Shown here: piece by piece, positions 39,621 through 47,731 of the stretch
Numbering within the stretch: the first letter of the stretch is position 1
Layout: each line of letters starts with the position of its first letter
Source of the DNA: Prochlorococcus sp. scB245a_520K10
Lineage (GTDB): Bacteria; Cyanobacteriota; Cyanobacteriia; PCC-6307; Cyanobiaceae
NCBI GenBank assembly: GCA_000634515.1
Contig: JFNU01000139.1
Coordinates: forward strand, 19,157-83,156
DNA: 64,000 bases
Direction of reading: 5' to 3'
The notes under the pieces: model-generated
Seen by the model: the letters and a program-made list of their open reading frames with translations, nothing else
The model's database searches: none
Told to the model about the DNA's origin: nothing
Program-made: the position numbers and the translations under genes

Positions 39621-39767
39621 ATGCAGAATTTGCTACAGCGTGATCTAGGTTCAAGCTTATTATCAATAGCTGTTATTCTGGGTTGGTTAGGACTGTTTTT
39701 CGTCTTCTTGAGAGTATTAACAATTTCACTAAAAAGGATCCTTGAAGCAATATTCAAAAAATCTTAA
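39621..39767 (+). CDS. one-helix membrane microprotein (48 aa)
   Basis: ATG at 39621, TAA at 39765-39767. A short polar N-terminus (MQNLLQRDLGSS) precedes a hydrophobic helix (about 13-31, with AVILGWLGLFFVFLRV) and a basic tail ending FKKS. The layout is that of a small complex subunit. I cannot name it. It begins about 330 bases after the tRNA terminator and runs with the DUF2862 gene. Confidence 0.6.
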   Translation: MQNLLQRDLGSSLLSIAVILGWLGLFFVFLRVLTISLKRILEAIFKKS

Positions 39768-39839
39768 TGCTTAAAATAAATCAGTTATCTTTAATTAATC
39801 ACAAAATTACCTTTTCGGTAGGTATAATGACTTAAAAAA

Positions 39840-40229
39840 ATGTCAATTTTAGATAAGGCAAAGATAGGAAATTCGGTTCAAGTAAATTTAGAATTATCAA
39901 AAGACAGACTTACTAAAGAAATTATTGATGCCATAAATATTTCTTCAGTGGGTAAAATTTGTGATTTCAGAATAACTGATGGTAAAGGTATTGGAGTAGT
40001 CTTGCAATTATCTAATGGAAAAGAGCAGTGGTTTTTTGAAGATGAAATTAATCTCCTCGATGAAAATGGTAATGTAATAAAAAAAACTAACGATACAAAA
40101 GATAGCAAAATTTTGATAACTAGTATTTTGCGTAGATTAAATTATGAAAATAAAAATAAGGTTGGAGAGTTACTTAATCCAATTAACTTTTTTCTTTGGC
40201 TAGTTGTTTCGTTTAAAGATATTTTTTAA
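39840..40229 (+). CDS. DUF2862 domain protein
   Basis: 129 residues. Residues 9-75 carry the DUF2862 pattern: IGNSVQVNLELSKDRLTKEI, then GKICDFRITDGKGIGVVLQL and EQWFFEDEI. The C-terminal part ends in a hydrophobic stretch (NPINFFLWLVVSFKDIF). A TATAAT at 39823-39828 lies just before the ATG and could be its -10 element, although no good -35 is visible. Function unknown. Confidence 0.8.
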   Translation: MSILDKAKIGNSVQVNLELSKDRLTKEIIDAINISSVGKICDFRITDGKGIGVVLQLSNGKEQWFFEDEINLLDENGNVIKKTNDTKDSKILITSILRRLNYENKNKVGELLNPINFFLWLVVSFKDIF

Positions 40230-40307
40230 ATCACTAAAAATTTTTCTAAGATATAAATAATTTAATAAATTATTTAAATAAAAAACTTAAAGAAATTTAA
40301 AATTAAA

Positions 40308-41303
40308 ATGGTAAAAAATATTATAGATGTAAGAAACTTATCTAAGTCATTTGATATCTCTTCTAAAGATCCAGGCTTAAAAGGAACTATAAAACATTTT
40401 TTTAGAAGAAAAACAAAAAGTTTAAAGGTTATTAAAAATATAAGTTTTGAAATTAAAGAAGGTGAAGTTGTAGGTTTTTTAGGTGCTAATGGAGCAGGGA
40501 AAACAACAATTCTAAAAATACTTTGTGGCTTAATTTATCCAAGTGAAGGTTCAATTTTAGTTTCAGGCTACTTACCGTTCAGAAGAAAAGAAAATTTCCT
40601 AAAGAACATCACTTTAATAATGGGTCAAAAACAACAGCTTATTTGGGATCTTCCACCAATTGAATCATTTTATTTAAATGCATCGATATATGACTTAGAT
40701 AAGTTCGAAGCAAAAAAAAGGATAAAAAAATTATCTGAAATGCTTGAAATCGATGAAGAGTTATTCATACCTGTTAGAAAACTATCTCTAGGACAGCGTA
40801 TGAAGTCAGAATTGCTAGCAGCTTTGATACATGAGCCAAATATTCTATTTTTAGATGAGCCTACTCTTGGTTTAGATATTAATGCACAAAGAAATTTAAG
40901 AAAATTTCTTCAAAAATATAATAAGGAAACTAATGCAACGATATGCTTAACTAGTCATTACATGAAAGACATAACATCATTATGCAAGAGGGTTATATGT
41001 GTTCACAACGGTACAATCTCATATGATGGAGAACTGGATCAATTATTAAAAAAACTATCCCCTGTCAAAGAAATATTAATAGTTTGTCAATCAGAAGAAG
41101 ATGCAATAAAATTAGAAAATTCTGGTTTTACTGTTGTAAATAAAAACAAGAATGAAATTACAATAAAAATTAAAAATAATTCTATTACTTCTTCCCTGAA
41201 AGCCATATTAAATAATTTCGAAATTGAAGACCTCTATATCAATGAACCACCTATAGATGAAATTATTGGGAAAATATTAATTAAAAAAGATTATGATCTC
41301 TGA
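40308..41303 (+). CDS. ABC-2 exporter ATP-binding protein
   Basis: 331 residues. Walker A GANGAGKTT at 59-67; signature LSLGQRMKSELLAALIHEP; Walker B ILFLDEPTLGLD; switch His in LTSHYM. The N-terminal extension (FRRKTKSLKVIKNISFEI) and length fit the COG4586 ATPases that pair with two DUF990-type permeases, the group that includes viologen and other drug exporters. The stop overlaps the first permease by 11 bases. Confidence 0.92.
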   Translation: MVKNIIDVRNLSKSFDISSKDPGLKGTIKHFFRRKTKSLKVIKNISFEIKEGEVVGFLGANGAGKTTILKILCGLIYPSEGSILVSGYLPFRRKENFLKNITLIMGQKQQLIWDLPPIESFYLNASIYDLDKFEAKKRIKKLSEMLEIDEELFIPVRKLSLGQRMKSELLAALIHEPNILFLDEPTLGLDINAQRNLRKFLQKYNKETNATICLTSHYMKDITSLCKRVICVHNGTISYDGELDQLLKKLSPVKEILIVCQSEEDAIKLENSGFTVVNKNKNEITIKIKNNSITSSLKAILNNFEIEDLYINEPPIDEIIGKILIKKDYDL

Positions 41304-42087
41304 TTTGATTAACCATAAAATATTTACATTGCTAAAGGTCCAATACTCAAACATGTTGGAATATAGGGTAGAGATTGCACTGTGGGCAATATCAGGGATT
41401 ATTCCATTTTTTATGTTAAACATATGGACAAACAATAACCTTAATGAATCTATAAACATTAGTGATATTATGTTATCTAGGTATTTTTTATGTGCTTTTT
41501 TTGTAAGACAGTTTTCTGTGGTTTGGGTGGTATTTAGCTTTGAAGAAGATTCTCTTATGGGGAAAGTATCTCCTTATCTAATTCAACCTCTAAATCCATT
41601 TTTCAGATATTTTGCACAACATCTTGCAGAACAAATAACAAGATTTCCTTTTGCAATAATAATCGCATTTTTCTTTTTTATTTTTAATCCAGAAAGTATA
41701 TGGGTTCCAAATATAGGTATTTTATTCTTATCAATAATATCAACTTTCTTATCATTCTTAATTCAATTCTTAATTCAGTCAATAGTTGCATGTCTATGTT
41801 TCTGGACTGAAAAAGCATCCTCAATAGAGAGATTATTATTTATCCCAACATTATTTCTATCAGGTCTTTTAGCTCCAGTAGTTTCATTTCCCGATTATGT
41901 TAAATCTTGGATTTATTTAACTCCTTTTCCATATCTAATTGATTTCCCCGCGAACTTACTATCAGGTAACGCAATAAATGTTAGTGGAGGCTTAAGTATG
42001 CAAATTCTATGGATTCTTTTACTTTTCCCAGCATTTAAAAAAATATGGTCCGAAGGAACAAAGAAATATACCGCTATGGGATCATGA
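41293..42087 (+). CDS. ABC-2 exporter permease subunit 1
   Basis: 264 residues with about six membrane helices, and family features of the COG4587 permease: an N-terminal VQYSNMLEYRVEIALWAISG and a central LIQPLNPFFRYFAQHLAEQ. It is the second gene of the exporter operon, overlapping the ATPase gene upstream and the second permease downstream. The substrate is unknown. Confidence 0.88.
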   Translation: MISDLINHKIFTLLKVQYSNMLEYRVEIALWAISGIIPFFMLNIWTNNNLNESINISDIMLSRYFLCAFFVRQFSVVWVVFSFEEDSLMGKVSPYLIQPLNPFFRYFAQHLAEQITRFPFAIIIAFFFFIFNPESIWVPNIGILFLSIISTFLSFLIQFLIQSIVACLCFWTEKASSIERLLFIPTLFLSGLLAPVVSFPDYVKSWIYLTPFPYLIDFPANLLSGNAINVSGGLSMQILWILLLFPAFKKIWSEGTKKYTAMGS

Positions 42088-42878
42088 CTCTAAGAAAATA
42101 TTTTAAAGTTTATAGTAAATTTCTACATACTTCTTTAGCTTCTGAATTAGAGTATAAAACTAATATATTAATTGATTTAATTACTGCAATATTAAGTTTA
42201 ATAGGGAGTATTTTTTTATTATCTATATTTTTTCAAAACGCTGGAAGCATTAGAGGATGGGACTTTGAACAGGCGCTAATAATTCAAGGTATATATACAA
42301 TTTTGAATGGAATAACTAATACATGGTTCAATCCAAATCTTACAGAAATTGTTAAACACGTAAGAGAAGGAACTTTAGATTTCGTACTTTTAAAACCTAT
42401 TGATAGTCAATTTTTTATCTCTTTAAAAAAAATAGCTCCATCTGGCTTTTTAGAAATAATTCTTGGATTTTGCTTATTGTTATACTGCATCAAAATAAAT
42501 CAAATAAATTTAAATTTAAGTTTTCTGACTTTATGTTTTATAACGATAATCTGCTCAATTTGTATTTTGTATAGTTTATGGTTTTTTATCTCTACAACTA
42601 CTATCTGGTTTGTTAAGACATGGAACGCTACAGAAGTATTAAGATCTTTCCTTTATATTGGAAGATTTCCTCTAAACTCATTTTCATTTTCTCTAAGAAT
42701 ATTTTTTAGTGTTTTTATTCCTATTGCTTTTATAACTACAATACCTTCTGAAGCTTTCCTTGGTCTCTCTCAATTATGGAAAATATTGCTTGAAGTTTTT
42801 GTTGCTATGGTATTTCTTTTTACTTCTAGAAAGTTCTGGGTTTTTGCATTAAAGTTCTATTCATCAGCTTCTAGCTAA
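42084..42878 (+). CDS. ABC-2 exporter permease subunit 2
   Basis: 264 residues from the ATG at 42084, which forms an ATGA overlap with the previous stop; an upstream in-frame ATG at 42045 lies inside the previous gene and is less likely. About six membrane helices, with the COG3694 stretch NPNLTEIVKHVREGTLDFVL and LLKPIDSQF. It completes a standard ATPase-permease-permease exporter. It is convergent with the next gene, 3 bases between them. Confidence 0.88.
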   Translation: MTLRKYFKVYSKFLHTSLASELEYKTNILIDLITAILSLIGSIFLLSIFFQNAGSIRGWDFEQALIIQGIYTILNGITNTWFNPNLTEIVKHVREGTLDFVLLKPIDSQFFISLKKIAPSGFLEIILGFCLLLYCIKINQINLNLSFLTLCFITIICSICILYSLWFFISTTTIWFVKTWNATEVLRSFLYIGRFPLNSFSFSLRIFFSVFIPIAFITTIPSEAFLGLSQLWKILLEVFVAMVFLFTSRKFWVFALKFYSSASS

Positions 42879-42881
42879 ATA

Positions 42882-43148
42882 TTATTTAACAACCTCTCTA
42901 CAAAATTCCCAAATTTTTTGTTTACTTTTTATTTTAGAGAGACTAGATAATTTCTCAAAATTAGATGAAGATTTTTCAACAGCTAACAGTCTACAATTGT
43001 CTTTGATTTGATAATGCCTTGAAATGATTCCTAATTTAAGTGCAATATCACAAAGAATGATTATTAGAGCGAGAATAAAAAAAGACCTGAAAATATTTGA
43101 AAATGATTTTGAATAATTATTATTTTCAGTTTTTAATTCAAACTTCAT
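42882..43148 (-). CDS. single-pass membrane hypothetical protein (88 aa)
   Basis: An N-terminal polar segment, a hydrophobic helix at about 19-40 (IFRSFFILALIIILCDIALK), then a soluble tail with two Cys residues (NCRLLAVEKSS; IWEFCREVVK). Two Cys on the same side of the membrane could form a disulfide if exported. It overlaps the stop of the upstream 90-aa gene by one base, so the two are probably co-translated. Confidence 0.6.
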   Translation of the reverse strand: MKFELKTENNNYSKSFSNIFRSFFILALIIILCDIALKLGIISRHYQIKDNCRLLAVEKSSSNFEKLSSLSKIKSKQKIWEFCREVVK

Positions 43149-43420
43149 TATTTAACAATATGCTGAGGACACTTAATTGCAGCAATAGCAACAGCCGCAA
43201 CTTTAAAATTATCTGAGTTCTCAATAACCTTTTTAACTTCAAGTGGTCCAAATTTATTACTTGCATCACTGTATGAAAGAAGCAAAGATTTATAATTATC
43301 ATGACCTAAATTTCTATATTCACAGAAATTATCACCAACATAATTTAAGAGTGTTAGTAATGTTAATTCAATCATTAAAGCTTTTTGAGCATCGTACTTC
43401 TTACGAATAATACAATGCAT
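43148..43420 (-). CDS. hypothetical Cys-containing helical protein (90 aa)
   Basis: 90 residues, helical, with three Cys (MHCIIRKKY, GDNFCEYRNLGHDNYKS, IAAIKCPQHIVK). There is a weakly hydrophobic stretch (ALMIELTLLTLLNY) but no clear export signal. It is the first gene leftward of the dyad and small-RNA region, so the dyad at 43542 lies 120 bases before its start and could act on it. Not recognised. Confidence 0.6.
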   Translation of the reverse strand: MHCIIRKKYDAQKALMIELTLLTLLNYVGDNFCEYRNLGHDNYKSLLLSYSDASNKFGPLEVKKVIENSDNFKVAAVAIAAIKCPQHIVK

Positions 43421-43541
43421 GATATTTTTAACAAGTTTAATTACATAAACACTTGAAAACCTAAAATATGAAATCTACTTACAAAGATAGAAATAAAAAA
43501 TAATTACTGAATTGCAATACTAACATTGGTAATATTAAAAC

Positions 43542-43559
43542 AACACTACCTGTAGTGTT
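43542..43559. promoter_or_regulatory. perfect 18-bp dyad, probable operator
   Basis: AACACTAC-CT-GTAGTGTT, two perfect 8-base arms with a 2-base spacer. The inner 16 bases (ACAC-TA...TA-GTGT) resemble the NrdR box outline as I recall it, so NrdR or another dimeric repressor could bind. A weaker half-match (GCGCTACAGATAGGGG, 43577-43592) lies 34 bases on. A hairpin role is less likely because the loop would be 2-4 bases and no long T-run follows. Confidence 0.5.
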
Positions 43560-43576
43560 TTAATGTTAATAAAGTT

Positions 43577-43668
43577 GCGCTACAGATAGGGGGTTGCAAT
43601 TTTGAAGAAATTGGTCTAAAAATAAGGTTCCCCATCACCCGGCTTCACTAATGTGAGGCCTTTTTTTT
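43577..43668 (+). ncRNA. candidate structured small RNA
   Basis: No ORF fits this stretch on either strand, yet it is markedly GC-richer than its surroundings. A stem CAATTT/AAATTG (43597-43602 with 43608-43613), a possible GGGG/CCCC closing pairing around it, a single-stranded C-rich run (CCCCATCACCC) and a strong terminator hairpin form a classic bacterial sRNA layout. The 5' end is not certain; it is placed after the dyad. It is intergenic and I do not recognise it as a named Yfr RNA. Confidence 0.45.
43641..43668 (+). terminator. strong Rho-independent terminator
   Basis: 8-bp stem GGCTTCAC/GTGAGGCC (one G-U pair) with a TAAT loop, followed by eight T bases. Its direction is rightward only; no rightward protein gene precedes it (the closest ends at 42878 and is separated by two leftward genes). 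It therefore marks the 3' end of a non-coding transcript. Confidence 0.85.
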
Positions 43669-43708
43669 GATCTTTTTTAAAACTACTATATTAGTACTTA
43701 CAGTTAAA

Positions 43709-44551
43709 CTACAAAAAACTCATAATGGACTTAATAAATAAACTAATCCCTACAAGAAGACAAACTGTTGTAAAAGTTTTTTTAACTAGTACATTTCCTT
43801 TTAATTTTGATACATGAGCTCCAAAATATCCTCCTGCAAAAGAACCAATTAATAATAAAAATAATATATTTTGGGGAACTGTTCCTATTTTACTCAAATA
43901 AATTGCTCCAGTAAAATTCCAAAAAATTCCAACAGTAAAGAATGTCAAACTTATCGCACGAAGAAAATCCATTCCAAAAGTTTTTATTAAAAGTATTGTT
44001 ACAAGCAATCCAGTTCCTGAAGAAATAGAACCATTCAAAATTCCTATAAAGAAAATAAAAATTAAAAACCTAATTTTATGGATAAAGTTAAGATTATTAT
44101 TAACTGAAATTAAACCTAAATCTGATCTAATGAATGAGTAAAAAGCTAACAATATCGAAAATACTCCTAAAGTTAAGTATAAATATTGTTCTGATATAAA
44201 TTCAACTAGAGAAGCTCCAAAAATCACTCCTGGCAATCCAAATATTAAAATTTGTACTGCAATGTAAATATCGTTTCTAAGAGATTTGTAATTTCTTAAT
44301 GAACCGCCTATTCCTAGAGCTACTGTTGCTAATTTATGGCTAGCCAGAGCTTGATAATAAGGAACACCTGATAAAATTAACGCTGGCAATTGAAATAAAC
44401 CTGCTCCGCCTCCAGAAATTGCTGAAAATGTATTAGAAAAGAAAGATATCAGAAAAATAGTAATGCTTTTATATATAGAGTTATCTTGACTATCTACAAA
44501 TATTGTTAGTAAATAAAGCATAGAATCAAAATTCAAATTCTTAAAAACCAT
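43709..44551 (-). CDS. TauE/SafE-family anion exporter
   Basis: 280 residues with about eight membrane helices in two repeated halves. SGGGAGLFQLPALILSGVPY and the second-half SGTGLLVTILLIK are the glycine-rich family motifs, with HKLATVALGIGGSLRNYKS between. The family exports sulfite, sulfoacetate or related organic anions. It is monocistronic and points toward the small-RNA terminator. The substrate cannot be read. Confidence 0.87.
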   Translation of the reverse strand: MVFKNLNFDSMLYLLTIFVDSQDNSIYKSITIFLISFFSNTFSAISGGGAGLFQLPALILSGVPYYQALASHKLATVALGIGGSLRNYKSLRNDIYIAVQILIFGLPGVIFGASLVEFISEQYLYLTLGVFSILLAFYSFIRSDLGLISVNNNLNFIHKIRFLIFIFFIGILNGSISSGTGLLVTILLIKTFGMDFLRAISLTFFTVGIFWNFTGAIYLSKIGTVPQNILFLLLIGSFAGGYFGAHVSKLKGNVLVKKTFTTVCLLVGISLFIKSIMSFL

Positions 44552-44656
44552 CTAATTATTTTAATAAGAAATCTATGACTTACATTTTATTTTCTTCTCT
44601 AAATCAATCATAGTTTATTAAAAACTGTTATTATCAATAAAAACATCAAGAATATT

Positions 44657-44998
44657 ATGCATAGGAAAGATGCAATTTACCTTGATCAGCTATGCCCCAA
44701 GATAAATAATAAAAGTTGGAGACAGTCACTAAATAAAATTACTAAATATAAATGTATTTATTGCGGTAAACCATCTGAATCACTTGACCACCTTCATCCA
44801 AAGTCAAAAGGGGGTAAAAGCAGCACAAGCAATTGTGTACCTTGTTGCTTGTCATGTAATGGCAAGAAGTCAGATTCGGAAGTACTTAGTTGGTATAGAA
44901 AACAAAATTTTTATGATCCTAGAAGATCTATGGCAATACGAGCATGGTTTAATGATGATTTAAGACTAGCTTCAGTTCTTCTAAACTACATAAAATAA
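44657..44998 (+). CDS. solitary HNH endonuclease
   Basis: 113 residues with a full HNH zinc core: CIYCGK (first Cys pair), SLDHLHPKSKGG (catalytic His region), SNCVPCCLSCNGKKSD (Asn and second Cys pair). The short C-terminus carries DPRRSMAIRAWF. Free-standing HNH proteins of this type are common in picocyanobacteria and phages. No methylase, terminase or intron is adjacent, so neither restriction nor packaging can be claimed. Confidence 0.88.
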   Translation: MHRKDAIYLDQLCPKINNKSWRQSLNKITKYKCIYCGKPSESLDHLHPKSKGGKSSTSNCVPCCLSCNGKKSDSEVLSWYRKQNFYDPRRSMAIRAWFNDDLRLASVLLNYIK

Positions 44999-45093
44999 AA
45001 AATCTGATATTAGTTGACATAGAATCCCAAATTTACTTTATCATTTTCAATAAAAATTTTATGAATTTAAATAATTTTGAATTTTTATTTTAT

Positions 45094-45288
45094 TTAAATT
45101 ATCCTTTTTCCTTCGTTATTTCTCTCATAGCTATAAAAAACAGATATTTTCGAATAATCTTCCTTCCAAATAATTGGTGAATCTATAATCTTCCTCTCGG
45201 GAGATTTTACTGAAAAAATTAATCCAAATACAAAAAAAATAGTTATTAAGATTATAATCATAACTAATTTGTCTGAAATATTTTTCAT
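45094..45288 (-). CDS. N-terminally anchored hypothetical protein (64 aa)
   Basis: A short Lys-containing start followed by a hydrophobic helix (about 8-27, LVMIIILITIFFVFGLIFSV), then a charged tail (KSPERKIIDSPIIWKEDYSK). It is probably a membrane-anchored protein with the tail outside. It follows the exported 133-aa gene by 9 bases in the same direction. Family not recognised. Confidence 0.55.
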   Translation of the reverse strand: MKNISDKLVMIIILITIFFVFGLIFSVKSPERKIIDSPIIWKEDYSKISVFYSYERNNEGKRII

Positions 45289-45297
45289 TTAATAAAT

Positions 45298-45699
45298 CTA
45301 TCTAGAAAAATTTTTGTCTGGAGTAGTTTTTTCGTAAATTTCTAGAAAATAAGATTTAAAATAATTAACTCCCTCCTTTCCCATTAATCCAAATGACCAA
45401 CCACAATCATTTACTACTTGCAGTGAAATTTGATTTGCCAAGTCATCTTTCTCAATCCATTTTTTTTGCGGATTATAGGAAAAAGATATAATGTTTTCTG
45501 TTTTTACAATGGCTGATTTCATTGCTTCATCTTTAGACAAACCATTTTGAATAGCTTTACAATATTTTCTTGAAAAATTATTAGAGATCCTATTTTGGAG
45601 TAAACTAACACTAGGATCTGACGTGTCAAATGCTAATCCTACTTGTGGATTTAACAAGTAAATTACAAAAATAATTAAACCCAAAAAGAATTTCAACAA
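45298..45699 (-). CDS. secreted or periplasmic hypothetical protein (133 aa)
   Basis: The N-terminus is a good signal peptide (MLKFFLGLIIFVIYLLNPQVGLAFD, cleavage near AFD). The mature part is soluble, with two Cys (YCKAIQNGLSKDEAMKSA and VVNDCGWSFGLMG) that may pair. The end is KTTPDKNFSR. It leads a two-gene leftward unit. I do not recognise a family. Confidence 0.65.
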   Translation of the reverse strand: MLKFFLGLIIFVIYLLNPQVGLAFDTSDPSVSLLQNRISNNFSRKYCKAIQNGLSKDEAMKSAIVKTENIISFSYNPQKKWIEKDDLANQISLQVVNDCGWSFGLMGKEGVNYFKSYFLEIYEKTTPDKNFSR

Positions 45700-45850
45700 T
45701 AGCCATAAATTAGTACTTATTAAATAATATAGTATTTTTATTATTGTCTTTTCAATTGAATCTTATAATTCTTAAAAGCAAAATTAAATTTCAATTTATT
45801 AAAAATTAATAGTATTGCAATAAGTTCAGCAATAATAGTCTGAGGTTTAT

Positions 45851-46084
45851 TTGACTACTAATATGTACGAATCATTGATGACATTGTTATTTTTCCCTGA
45901 TTGGACAAGTGGACTACCTTCAGACTTCTTAATACTTCATTTTTTTGTTGGTGCTGTGATTTTTCCATTCAATATGATTCACGCTAAAGCAAGAAAAATT
46001 GATAGTCAGAATCCACAGGAAGCAGCAAATGGGTATAAAAATTCTGATAATTCCACATTCTTTGGTTACGAAGAAATCAATTAG
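45851..46084 (+). CDS. small membrane hypothetical protein (77 aa)
   Basis: The start is TTG at 45851: a GAGG ribosome-binding motif at 45842-45845 lies 5 bases before it, whereas the in-frame ATG at 45863 is 17 bases away. A weakly hydrophobic N-terminal half (LMTLLFFPDW; FLILHFFVGAVIFPFNMIH) is followed by a polar tail. Not recognised. It is followed by another small membrane gene after 36 bases. Confidence 0.55.
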   Translation: MTTNMYESLMTLLFFPDWTSGLPSDFLILHFFVGAVIFPFNMIHAKARKIDSQNPQEAANGYKNSDNSTFFGYEEIN

Positions 46085-46120
46085 ATTTCAATAAAAGTTA
46101 TCTAAGGAATTACTTAATTA

Positions 46121-46345
46121 ATGATAATTTCTCTAAATACAGCTTTAGACCTCAAAATTTTTAGTCCTAGTGAACCTTTAGGTATACTGATTCTTTTTTT
46201 AGGATTAGTATTTACTGGCATGATTTTCTACATTATTTATGCTGTAAGCACTAACAAAGAATCAATAGAAGATAAAAAAATAAGAACAAAAAAAGAATCT
46301 ATTCAGCAAGAAAAAATTGGGAAATTATTTCCTAAGAAAAAATAA
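46121..46345 (+). CDS. one-helix membrane protein with basic tail (74 aa)
   Basis: A short N-terminus, a hydrophobic helix at about 19-42 (LGILILFLGLVFTGMIFYII), then a highly charged Lys/Glu tail (KESIEDKKIRTKKESIQQEK, ending GKLFPKKK). The tail is probably cytoplasmic and helical. Not recognised. About 225 gene-free AT-rich bases follow. Confidence 0.6.
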   Translation: MIISLNTALDLKIFSPSEPLGILILFLGLVFTGMIFYIIYAVSTNKESIEDKKIRTKKESIQQEKIGKLFPKKK

Positions 46346-46570
46346 ATTTAATTGGTTTTTTATTACTAAGAAATTTATTTATAGTATTGATTATCAAATC
46401 TGTCGGGTCCAAAAACATTAATTGCAGCTCTTTTAAATCAAACATTATTCATTAAAACCTGATCTTAACAACTAAATTTATTTAACGAGAAATTAATATT
46501 GTGATGTTAAAGCAAAAAATATTTTCATAGCTAGCAATAAATGTTAAAAATAAAGAAATGATTTTAAATT

Positions 46571-47074
46571 TTGGACAATTCACCTCATTATCTTTTTCTT
46601 GCTAGTGGAGTAAAGAATGGAGAAGGGTTTTGGATTGTTGGAGTCAAAAATTGTGATGAGAATGTTCTTGAGGATAAAACTCTTCTAGATTGCCACAGAA
46701 AAGAATTAATAGGTTATCAATCAGCAAAAGATATTCTTTTCGCTATTAAATTAAATATAGATAATTTATTGAATGAACTAAGAAATAAAAATTATTTAAT
46801 TGAGAGTCCATCAATGGGTATTTCTTTTGATATCCCACTTGATGTATTGGAAAGTATTTTTGATTTTTGGTTAGATATTTATAAAAATAAAGTGGCCTGG
46901 GAAACTTGTCTAGGTCTTCTTAAAATTAGAAAAAGAATTTCACTAACAAACCTTATTACAAGCGATAGTTTAAAAGGTAACTCAAAAAAATGGGCTATAA
47001 AAGTTGAAACTTTACATACATACATTCCTAATTCACTTAAGATTGAAAAGCTAAATGACCCTATGTGGAAATAA
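46571..47074 (+). CDS. hypothetical soluble protein (167 aa)
   Basis: TTG start at 46571; no in-frame ATG fits near the N-terminus and no ribosome-binding motif is evident. The product is a soluble alpha/beta protein with a beta start (HYLFLASGVKNGEGFWIVGV) and a helical C-terminal half (FDFWLDIYKNKVAWETCLGL). No enzyme motif is recognised. Confidence 0.6.
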   Translation: MDNSPHYLFLASGVKNGEGFWIVGVKNCDENVLEDKTLLDCHRKELIGYQSAKDILFAIKLNIDNLLNELRNKNYLIESPSMGISFDIPLDVLESIFDFWLDIYKNKVAWETCLGLLKIRKRISLTNLITSDSLKGNSKKWAIKVETLHTYIPNSLKIEKLNDPMWK

Positions 47075-47154
47075 TTCTATTTTTAATTAATCTACATATT
47101 TACTTCGTTGGATATTTGAGTAAAAATAAAATTATTTATTAATTAAAAATAAAT

Positions 47155-47334
47155 ATGCCATATTCTTTTAGTAACGAACAAATGAACGGAATCGTTGAGG
47201 ATACTTATGCCAATATAATTAAAGAATGTGAAAATTTAAAAAAAAATACTAATTGCCCTAATGAACAAGTATTAGCACTTTTAAGCGTAATCGCATCAAA
47301 TTATTCAACTACAACTGAAAAAAGCAAAAATTAA
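47155..47334 (+). CDS. small hypothetical protein (59 aa)
   Basis: ATG at 47155, TAA at 47332-47334. A soluble helical peptide (MPYSFSNEQMNGIVEDTYAN at the start) with two Cys around KECENLKKNTNC. It ends one base before the phosphoribosyltransferase gene, so it may be the first gene of the salvage operon. Not recognised. Confidence 0.5.
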   Translation: MPYSFSNEQMNGIVEDTYANIIKECENLKKNTNCPNEQVLALLSVIASNYSTTTEKSKN

Positions 47335-47335
47335 C

Positions 47336-47731
47336 ATGGAAAAGTACTTAAGTTGGTGCGAATTTGATAAGAGCGTAGAATACATAGCTAACAAATGTAA
47401 GTTTTTAGAGTTTTCTGGAGTATATGGAATTCCTCGTGGAGGTTTATGTCTTGCTGTAGCGCTAAGCCATAAATTAAAAATAAATTTAATTTCTGAACCC
47501 ATCAAAAATTCGCTAATAGTTGATGATATTTATGAAACAGGTATTACATTAAAAACCTTCAAACATATTGAAGGAGCTATGTTTTTTGTATTATTTAGTA
47601 AAGTTAGCCCTACTTGGTGGAATAGTGTACACATATCAGAAAAAAGTGAATGGATAGTTTTCCCTTGGGAAAACCCTTTAAATTTACAAAGTGATCGCAA
47701 TGATTACATCAAAAAAAGGGACTTAAGTTGA
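47336..47731 (+). CDS. phosphoribosyltransferase-like protein
   Basis: 131 residues. The PRPP-binding signature of type I phosphoribosyltransferases is clear: LIVDDIYETGITL at about 62-74. The N-terminal VYGIPRGGLCLAVALSHKL gives the pyrophosphate-loop R-G-G region. A C-terminal WIVFPWENP resembles xanthine/guanine-type enzymes. It is short for the family, so the hood domain is reduced. It overlaps the deoxyribosyltransferase gene by 4 bases. Confidence 0.8.
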   Translation: MEKYLSWCEFDKSVEYIANKCKFLEFSGVYGIPRGGLCLAVALSHKLKINLISEPIKNSLIVDDIYETGITLKTFKHIEGAMFFVLFSKVSPTWWNSVHISEKSEWIVFPWENPLNLQSDRNDYIKKRDLS

